Assembly (NCBI GenBank): GCA_943326655.2
Contig: CALPUC020000075.1
Coordinates: 1-5,294, forward strand
DNA length: 5,294 bases
DNA from: Rhodoluna limnophila
Lineage (GTDB): Bacteria > Actinomycetota > Actinomycetes > Actinomycetales > Microbacteriaceae
Reading direction: 5' to 3'
The translations under genes were made by a program, and so were the position numbers. Shown here piece by piece: positions 1 to 4,638 of this stretch; position 1 is the first letter of the stretch; each line of letters starts with the position of its first letter. A model generated the notes under the pieces. It did not search any database. It saw nothing but the letters and a program-made list of their open reading frames with translations, and was not told where the DNA came from.

Positions 1-25
1 TACGTTTACCCTGCAAAATCGTCAT
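1..25 (-). CDS. Possible 5' end of an enoyl-ACP reductase-like / SDR-family gene (partial)
   Basis: Reading the minus strand from an ATG at 25 gives MTILQGKR, followed by a codon beginning with A, before the window ends. Enoyl-ACP reductases of the FabI/InhA type and many other short-chain dehydrogenases start with a short leader and then a GKR-(I/V)-L-V-(T/S)-G strand that opens the Rossmann fold, so these residues fit such a protein. Only eight residues are visible, so the family is a guess and even the gene is not certain. There is no Shine-Dalgarno sequence in front of the ATG. A -10-like hexamer sits six bases upstream, which suggests a leaderless message. It would be transcribed divergently from the aldehyde dehydrogenase gene. 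The competing reading is a plus-strand gene ending at 94. Confidence 0.35.
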
Positions 26-31
26 AGGTTC

Positions 32-37
32 ATTATT
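32..37 (-). promoter_or_regulatory. Candidate -10 box for the minus-strand gene (leaderless)
   Basis: The minus strand reads AATAAT here, five of six matches to TATAAT. Six bases (GAACCT) separate it from the ATG at 25, so transcription would start at or next to the A of the start codon. No convincing -35 element is found 16-19 bases further upstream. The support is positional only. Confidence 0.27.
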
Positions 38-78
38 GCGGGAAACAATCGCCTCTATGCACTTTCTAAGTTGAGAAT

Positions 79-84
79 TAGAGT
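79..84 (+). promoter_or_regulatory. Candidate -10 box for the aldehyde dehydrogenase gene (leaderless)
   Basis: TAGAGT fits the actinobacterial TAnnnT -10 pattern and is followed by exactly six bases (TGCTAG) before the ATG at 91. This is the spacing expected when the transcript begins at the start codon. No Shine-Dalgarno sequence is present upstream of that ATG, which agrees with leaderless expression. A clear -35 is not visible. Confidence 0.3.
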
Positions 85-90
85 TGCTAG

Positions 91-1635
91 ATGACACTTC
101 ACATAAAGCCTGGAACCGAGTGGGAATCTGTTTACGCCAAAGCGAAATCACTTGCGCCTGAAGCCTTCGAGACTGACCGAATCAATAACCTAATCATGGG
201 TAAGTGGGTGTCGGTGGGAACTACCGCACCACACGTAAACCCTGTAGACCAGGCACCGATTGTGGGCCCGCCGAAGATTGATCACCAGTCGGCTCTCGAT
301 GCGGTTTCTGATGCATCAAGACAGCACAAAATGTGGGGAAAAGTCGACCTCGACGAGCGTAAGGCTCGCGTGATTACCGCTTTGTTCGGGTTGAAAGAGG
401 CTCGCGACACCATTGCCCTGCTCTTGGCTTGGGAAATCGGCAAACCATGGAAGTTGGCCTGCGCGGATGTCGATCGCTGTATAGACGGCGTTGAATGGTA
501 CATCGGCGAAATCGAGAGACAACTGGTTGACCGCGAACCACTCAGCGGCCCAATCTCAAATATCGCCTCGTGGAACTACCCGCTGAGTGTTTTGGTTCAC
601 GCTGAACTGGTGCAGATGCTAGCTGGAAATGCGGTTATCGCTAAGACTCCATCTCAGGGCGGTTTTCACGCGCTCACGCTAGCTCACGCGGTAATGGCCA
701 AAGCGGGCCTTCCGGTCACTCTGGTGAGCGGCGTAGGCGCCGATCTGAGCGACGCTCTGGTGTCATCTCAGGAACTCGGAGCATTCGCCTTCGTTGGTGG
801 TCGCTCCAACGGCCGTGCCACCCTAGAACGTCTAGCCAATTTTGACAAAAGACACATCCTCGAACAAGAAGGCCTCAATGCCTGGGGTATTTGGGACTTC
901 ACCAAATGGGATGATTTGGCCCCACACCTTCGCAAGGGTTTCGAATACGCCAAGCAGAGGTGCACGGCTTACCCTCGCTACGTAGTGCAAAGACGTCTGC
1001 TTCCTCAGTTCCTCGAGATGTATCTCCCGATAGTTAAGGGTCTCCGTTTCGGCCACCCGTTGGCCGTAGAAAACGACGACGACGAACTGCCGGATCTAGA
1101 GTTTGGCCCGGTCATTCACAAGATCAAGGCACAGGAACTGCGAGCTCAGTTCAACGAGGCGATCGACACCGGAGGGATACCACTCTATGTGGGCGATTTA
1201 GACCACGGACGCTTCCTACCCAATCAAGATACTTCGGCGTACGTGGCTCCAGTAACAGTGCTCGAGCCTCCTCGAGCTTGGTCTCTGCATCACTCGGAAC
1301 CATTCGGGCCAATCGACTCAATTGTTTTGGTCGACACCGAAGCCGAGTTCATTGCCGCCATGAACGTATCAAACGGAAATCTAGTTTCTTCGGTAGCCAC
1401 CGACGACGCTGAATTTGCCAAGCGCGTGCGAGACGAAGTTTCGGCATTCAAGTTCGGAGTAAACAGACCTCGCTCTCGCGGCGACCGCGAGGAAGTGTTC
1501 GGAGGTCTAGGTGCTTCATGGAAGGGTGCGTTCGTTGGGGGAGACCTACTCGTGGATGCCGTAACCGATGGAGATCGCCCAATCTTCGGAAACTTCAGAG
1601 GAGCCTCGCGTTTCCCTGAGGGCATAGATCTATAA
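91..1635 (+). CDS. Aldehyde dehydrogenase superfamily protein, NAD(P)+-dependent (substrate unknown)
   Basis: The 514-aa cytosolic protein shows the whole ALDH fold in order. The oxyanion-hole asparagine is in ASWNYPL (N162), and the cofactor-binding lysine is in VIAKTPSQ (K185). FVGGRSNGR (234-242) replaces the usual FTGSxxxG. The general-base glutamate is in LEQEGLN (E258), the catalytic cysteine in KQRCTAYPR (C291), and the nicotinamide-ribose glutamate motif in SEPFGPI (E403). All key catalytic residues are therefore kept and the enzyme should oxidise an aldehyde to an acid. The usual LELGGK signature is altered to LEQEGL, so it belongs to a divergent branch whose substrate I cannot name. 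Length is slightly above the typical 480-500. An in-frame TAG directly precedes the ATG at 91, so no longer start is possible. No Shine-Dalgarno sequence is seen. No terminator separates it from the small gene at 1688, so read-through is likely. Confidence 0.9.
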   Translation: MTLHIKPGTEWESVYAKAKSLAPEAFETDRINNLIMGKWVSVGTTAPHVNPVDQAPIVGPPKIDHQSALDAVSDASRQHKMWGKVDLDERKARVITALFGLKEARDTIALLLAWEIGKPWKLACADVDRCIDGVEWYIGEIERQLVDREPLSGPISNIASWNYPLSVLVHAELVQMLAGNAVIAKTPSQGGFHALTLAHAVMAKAGLPVTLVSGVGADLSDALVSSQELGAFAFVGGRSNGRATLERLANFDKRHILEQEGLNAWGIWDFTKWDDLAPHLRKGFEYAKQRCTAYPRYVVQRRLLPQFLEMYLPIVKGLRFGHPLAVENDDDELPDLEFGPVIHKIKAQELRAQFNEAIDTGGIPLYVGDLDHGRFLPNQDTSAYVAPVTVLEPPRAWSLHHSEPFGPIDSIVLVDTEAEFIAAMNVSNGNLVSSVATDDAEFAKRVRDEVSAFKFGVNRPRSRGDREEVFGGLGASWKGAFVGGDLLVDAVTDGDRPIFGNFRGASRFPEGIDL

Positions 1636-1687
1636 GTTCGGTATTAGAGTTTTATTAAGAGCCAGATTGGTTCTTGAGAGGGAAATA

Positions 1688-1792
1688 ATGGCTCAGAAGG
1701 AACAGAAGGCGCAGAAGAACGCCAAGAAGGCACCTGCGAAGACTCTAAAAGAGAAGCGCATCGAAAAGCAGGCAAAGGCCGACAAGAAGTAA
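1688..1792 (+). CDS. Tiny lysine-rich conserved-type protein (34 aa)
   Basis: The reading frame starts at an ATG five bases after GAGAGGG (1676-1682), a good Shine-Dalgarno sequence, and encodes 34 residues. Twelve are lysine and none is aromatic or cysteine. The N-terminal half has AQK/EQK/AQK repeats, followed by APAKTLKEKR (residues 15-24) and a basic tail ending in KADKK. The TLKEKR core resembles very small basic proteins that I recall from actinobacterial genomes, but I know no function for them. It has no signal peptide or membrane segment. Its charge suggests a disordered or single-helix protein that could contact nucleic acid or ribosomes, which is inference only. It lies 52 bp after the aldehyde dehydrogenase gene and is followed at once by a strong terminator, so it ends the transcription unit. 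The ribosome binding site, clean composition bias and terminator support a real gene. Confidence 0.75.
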   Translation: MAQKEQKAQKNAKKAPAKTLKEKRIEKQAKADKK

Positions 1793-1807
1793 CCAAACTT
1801 ATGCAGT

Positions 1808-1843
1808 TAGGGCTCTTCCCATTTGGGAGGGGCCCTACTTTTT
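1808..1843 (+). terminator. Strong intrinsic terminator after the 34-aa gene
   Basis: A 13-bp stem pairs 1808-1820 (TAGGGCTCTTCCC) with 1825-1837 (GGGAGGGGCCCTA). It contains two G-U pairs and closes a four-base ATTT loop. A T-tract follows at 1839-1843. It ends the plus-strand unit that includes the small lysine-rich gene and probably the aldehyde dehydrogenase. No matching T-tract exists for the other strand. Confidence 0.87.
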
Positions 1844-1874
1844 GTCTGCCCTAGGAAATTGCTGCTCAAGACTC

Positions 1875-1880
1875 TAGACT
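1875..1880 (+). promoter_or_regulatory. Candidate -10 box for the PAS-GGDEF gene
   Basis: TAGACT fits the TAnnnT pattern and would place the transcription start near 1887, giving a leader of about 30 bases. The G-rich ribosome binding region at 1898-1906 lies within that leader. No good -35 is seen at the expected distance. The same hexamer occurs before the EAL gene at 4607-4612. A promoter is needed here because a terminator closes the unit upstream. Confidence 0.3.
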
Positions 1881-1917
1881 TCGAACAGGTGGTTTACGGG
1901 GTGGGGATGAAACAATC

Positions 1918-2871
1918 ATGGCTGAGCGCACGCTAAAAAAAGACAATCCAGCAAACTCTGAAGCTTCGCAAGTTCAACTAGAAGTAATTCTCGAAGCCTT
2001 AGATGCAAGCCAGGACGGCATTGCCATTTGGAAAGCAATCCGGGGCTTGAATGAAGCTATTCAGGATTTCAGTTTGGTTTTGATGAATTCGGCAGGGGCA
2101 GCAGTCGCCGGGCAGCCGCAACAGGATTTACTTGGAAAGCCTCTCGGGGATGTTGTTGGACCCGATACTTCAATGGGGTTGCGCACCGTTTTCACTAGGG
2201 CCTTGATGCAAGGTAACGGAATAAAAGACATTGTCCCTGGAGTCGACGGCGCTGGGGTTCCAGGCTTCTACGAAAACACCGTGGTTCCTTTCGGGCAAGA
2301 TCTCGTGTTTGCAACCTACCGCGATGTAAGTGAATCCGTGGAGGAACGTGAGCGGCTGCTCTGGCTTTCGGAGCACGATTACCTAACCGGAATGCCTAAC
2401 CGATCAAAACTTCAAGCTTCGCTGGATGAATGTGTGTCTTCGTGCAAGAAAAACAAATCATTCTTTGGCTTCGTTTTTATCGACATCGACTACTTCAAAA
2501 ATGTGAATGACACATATGGCCACAGCGTTGGAGACGCTCTACTCGTGAATTTTGTGAAGAGAATTCGTCATTCCCTTCCCGAGACAGCTTTGGTTGCTCG
2601 TATTGCTGGGGATGAGTTCGCCATCTTGCTCAACACGGTAAAGGGCGAGGAGCAATTACGTGAACTGATGGAAGAAGTCTTTTCCTCAATGTCAAGGCCG
2701 TTCGTTCACGACGAAATTGAAATCTCGATAACCTGCTCTGCTGGCTGCGTTTTAAATGACGGGTCTGAGCATCCCGACGAGATCATGAGAATCTCCGATA
2801 AGGCGATGTATGAGGCCAAGCACAAGGGCCGGGCGCGCTACATTGTTCAAACGGTTGTAAGCGCTAAATAG
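1918..2871 (+). CDS. PAS-GGDEF diguanylate cyclase
   Basis: The 317-aa soluble protein makes cyclic di-GMP from two GTP. An N-terminal PAS-like sensor spans about residues 22-140 (LDASQDGIAIW, then LVLMNSAG, then DLLGKPLGDVV). A short helical linker (SVEERERLLWL) leads into a GGDEF domain at about 150-312. Its hallmarks are present: DYLTGMPNR (154-162), FIDIDYFKNVNDTYGH (188-202) with the metal-binding aspartate, and the active loop AGDEF (230-234). RISDKAMYEAKHKGRARY closes the domain. AGDEF in place of GGDEF is a known variant compatible with activity. The RxxD inhibitory site expected just before the loop is absent (PETA), so c-di-GMP feedback at that site is not expected. No membrane segment or phosphoacceptor domain is seen, and the PAS ligand is unknown. 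The ATG lies 11 bases after a G-rich stretch. The gene converges on the membrane-protein/glycosyltransferase pair, overlapping it by 8 bp. Confidence 0.93.
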   Translation: MAERTLKKDNPANSEASQVQLEVILEALDASQDGIAIWKAIRGLNEAIQDFSLVLMNSAGAAVAGQPQQDLLGKPLGDVVGPDTSMGLRTVFTRALMQGNGIKDIVPGVDGAGVPGFYENTVVPFGQDLVFATYRDVSESVEERERLLWLSEHDYLTGMPNRSKLQASLDECVSSCKKNKSFFGFVFIDIDYFKNVNDTYGHSVGDALLVNFVKRIRHSLPETALVARIAGDEFAILLNTVKGEEQLRELMEEVFSSMSRPFVHDEIEISITCSAGCVLNDGSEHPDEIMRISDKAMYEAKHKGRARYIVQTVVSAK

Positions 2872-3082
2872 GGCCGTCTGGGTAAATACTTCTTGTGACT
2901 CCGCGCTTGCGTTGATGACGTAGCCAACTCGTGCGGAACCACTTGGGCAGAACGTGCACCACGGAAAGTGCAGCGTAGATCACCGTGTTCAGCGCCACGA
3001 GAGTTGCCAAGATAATGAAGAAACTCGAATGCAGAAAGCTTTCGGGTAGCAAAATTCCAGTGACCAGATCAGCAAATCTCAT
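2864..3082 (-). CDS. Small single-pass membrane protein coupled to the glycosyltransferase (72 aa)
   Basis: The start is placed at the ATG at 3082 because AAAGGAG lies four bases upstream; a longer reading from 3118 has no such site and would run further into the glycosyltransferase gene. The product has a short N-terminus (MRFADLVTGILLPESF), one hydrophobic helix at about residues 17-45, and a strongly basic tail (KWFRTSWLRHQRKRGVTR) ending in SIYPDGPI. By the positive-inside rule the tail is cytoplasmic. I do not recognise a named family. The start overlaps the end of the glycosyltransferase gene by 14 bp, so the two are probably translationally coupled and their products act together. PgaD, the small membrane partner of the PNAG synthase PgaC, offers a functional parallel, but no sequence homology is claimed. 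The tail contains RGVTR (60-64), which matches the short RxxxR pattern of PilZ proteins and may be chance. Its stop overlaps the cyclase stop region. Confidence 0.78.
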   Translation of the reverse strand: MRFADLVTGILLPESFLHSSFFIILATLVALNTVIYAALSVVHVLPKWFRTSWLRHQRKRGVTRSIYPDGPI

Positions 3083-4529
3083 TGGACTCCTTTCGGTGTT
3101 TGGTGACTCGAGGCGCATCGCCCCAATGAGCCTGTCTTTTCAGCGCCATGTCTATTACACCCTTCACGAAAATGATGCCCAAAAAGGTGTCGTACATCAG
3201 TTCGATTACCAAGGTAGAAGCAAGAAGCTTTGCTTTCCAGTCTGCTTTCCGCACCGTCCAAACCTTTTCGACGATAAATAAAAATGCCATGAAGATCCAG
3301 AACGGGTACCAGATCCAGACATCTGAACTGACGATTTGCAAAACGATTAGAAGGAAATAGGTCCAGAGGGCAAAAACCGAATAAGCCAGACCTAGTTGCT
3401 GAGACCAATATCTGGCGGTAGTTGAAGTAATTCCGTAGGTTGCGATGTTTTCCATCGCTCCGCGTTCCCAGCGGAGGCGTTGGCGCCAAAGTGCTCTCAA
3501 GTTCGGCATTAATTCGGTTTCAACCATGCACTCTGGGAAAGATGACATGAGCGCACCAAGAGATTTGAGGGCTAGAGTCAATTCGTTGTCTTCGGTCAGC
3601 GCGTGGGTGTCGTAAACCTGCCCCGGGGTTCCGGGAAGTAGCTTGCCACGCTGTTCGGCCACCGTTTGAAGCGCTCGAGCCCTAAAAATAGATGCCGTGC
3701 CGGTTAGAACGAAGACAAGACCCTTGCGTCTTGTGATTTCTCTGGCATAACGGGTGTATTCATTCTTTTGAATCTGAGCCAAAAGACCATGCCGGTCTTC
3801 GCCAAAAAAGAGCCCTCCGATTGCGCTCAAACCGCGGTCATCGGTGAAGTGCTTCACCGCCGTTTTTAGAAAACCCTGACGAAGCACGGTGTCGGCATCC
3901 ATGATCATCACCGTGTCGTTTTCTCCGAGGTCAGGAAGAATAACTTTCAGGACCTGGTTCAAGGCCCCAGCCTTTTTATCCACGTTATTCACAGACTCGA
4001 ACACTTCAACGCCAAGCCCTTGAGCCACTTCCACTGTTTTATCGGTGCAGTTGTCGGCAACCACAATGATTCGCTCAGGTTTGCGGTCCTGTTCCATAAG
4101 TGAATTGATGGTAGCCGCGATGAGTTTCTCTTCATTGTGGGCGGGGATCAATACGGTCACCGTCACTTCACCGTGAAAAACACCTTCGGTTGAATGCATT
4201 AGAACCCAAGGGGATAGCTTCTTGTGTCTCGAATCGTGCGATCGTCTCGACATATTGGCGTCGCGCAGTTCTAGCACAACGAAAGCCACCACAACTGTCG
4301 CACCGATGGCGATGGCAGCAATCACAGCAAACAGTGGAGGAGCTTGCCAGCTATACCAAACCGGAACGGTCTCGAGAATAACCAGACTCGATGCTGGCTG
4401 AGTAACTGTTACTTCAGTGGTCTGAAGCGTAATGGCGACAACAAAAAACGCGAGTACGGCAATGCCGAGAACCAGAAGACCGATTAAAGACTCATATTGC
4501 CCGCTCTTGGGTTTACGCCAACCGCCCAT
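3069..4529 (-). CDS. Membrane-embedded processive family 2 glycosyltransferase (exopolysaccharide synthase type)
   Basis: The protein probably polymerises a sugar nucleotide into an exopolysaccharide and extrudes it through the membrane, as cellulose, PNAG and hyaluronan synthases do. Numbered from the alternative GTG at 4538 (489 aa), it has two membrane helices at about 17-38 and 68-90. The catalytic domain follows at about 124-365 with VLIPAHNEE (129-137), VVADNCTD (159-166), the DxD motif in MDADT (213-217), LTEDNEL (314-320) holding the base aspartate, and the processivity motif QRLRW (353-357). About three more helices fill 383-463. All catalytic motifs are intact. The C-terminus is short and holds no PilZ domain, unlike BcsA cellulose synthase; PgaC/IcaA-like synthases are closer in layout. 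The polymer cannot be named from motifs. I prefer the ATG at 4529 because GGTGA and GGGG lie upstream of it; the GTG at 4538 would add three residues. The gene is coupled to the 72-aa membrane protein and divergent from the EAL gene. Confidence 0.92.
   Translation of the reverse strand: MGGWRKPKSGQYESLIGLLVLGIAVLAFFVVAITLQTTEVTVTQPASSLVILETVPVWYSWQAPPLFAVIAAIAIGATVVVAFVVLELRDANMSRRSHDSRHKKLSPWVLMHSTEGVFHGEVTVTVLIPAHNEEKLIAATINSLMEQDRKPERIIVVADNCTDKTVEVAQGLGVEVFESVNNVDKKAGALNQVLKVILPDLGENDTVMIMDADTVLRQGFLKTAVKHFTDDRGLSAIGGLFFGEDRHGLLAQIQKNEYTRYAREITRRKGLVFVLTGTASIFRARALQTVAEQRGKLLPGTPGQVYDTHALTEDNELTLALKSLGALMSSFPECMVETELMPNLRALWRQRLRWERGAMENIATYGITSTTARYWSQQLGLAYSVFALWTYFLLIVLQIVSSDVWIWYPFWIFMAFLFIVEKVWTVRKADWKAKLLASTLVIELMYDTFLGIIFVKGVIDMALKRQAHWGDAPRVTKHRKESNEIC
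3087..3093 (-). promoter_or_regulatory. Ribosome binding site that fixes the start of the 72-aa membrane protein
   Basis: The minus strand reads AAAGGAG followed by TCCA and ATG. It is the best Shine-Dalgarno match in the window. It lies inside the last codons of the glycosyltransferase gene (within its C-terminal RKESNEIC), so a ribosome finishing that gene stops within reach of this start. Confidence 0.7.
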
Positions 4530-4590
4530 TATCCCCACTCACCCAAAACGCCAATGTCACGCGTTACCTTCAAATCATTAAAGCACATGG

Positions 4591-4620
4591 CCTATAACGC
4601 TTGGGCTAGACTCAAACCAA
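4591..4620 (-). promoter_or_regulatory. Candidate promoter for the glycosyltransferase operon
   Basis: On the minus strand TTGGTT (4620-4615) and TATAGG (4596-4591) are separated by 18 bases, a tolerable -35/-10 pair with three and four matches to consensus. The -10 overlaps the region used by possible plus-strand promoter elements, so the divergent transcripts of the synthase and the EAL gene may compete or be controlled together. The support is motif match and position only. Confidence 0.25.
4607..4612 (+). promoter_or_regulatory. Candidate -10 box for the EAL-domain gene
   Basis: TAGACT, identical to the hexamer before the PAS-GGDEF gene, would put the transcription start near 4619, just ahead of the Shine-Dalgarno sequence GAGAGGG (4625-4631) and the ATG at 4639. 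No good -35 is present at 17-18 bases. TATAAC at 4593-4598 with TTCAAA at 4569-4574 is an alternative plus-strand pair. Confidence 0.3.
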
Positions 4621-4638
4621 CAGCGAGAGGGCAAGACA

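Noticed and set aside
36..59. TTGCGG and TCTATG as a -35/-10 pair for the aldehyde dehydrogenase gene.
   Set aside because: The spacing is only about 12 bases, too short for a promoter.
2..94. Plus-strand open frame ending in TGA at 92-94, overlapping the aldehyde dehydrogenase ATG as ATGA, as if an upstream gene were translationally coupled.
   Set aside because: Thirty open codons are not rare by chance and the peptide shows no clear family. The opposite strand gives a start resembling an SDR/enoyl-ACP reductase. Left-flank sequence would decide.
1290..1625. Minus-strand 111-codon open frame within the aldehyde dehydrogenase gene.
   Set aside because: It is Ser/Pro/Arg-rich, has no recognisable domain and lies fully antisense to a gene with intact catalytic motifs.
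2864..3118. Longer 84-aa version of the small membrane protein.
   Set aside because: The extra 12 residues have no ribosome binding site and deepen the overlap with the synthase gene, while AAAGGAG points to the ATG at 3082.
2985..3360. Plus-strand open frames opposite the synthase C-terminus.
   Set aside because: They are antisense to coding sequence, without ribosome sites or family resemblance.
3079..3489. Minus-strand 136-codon open frame inside the glycosyltransferase gene.
   Set aside because: It is an out-of-frame reading of the membrane-helix region with low-complexity composition. The overlapping frame carries the QRLRW motif and the helices.
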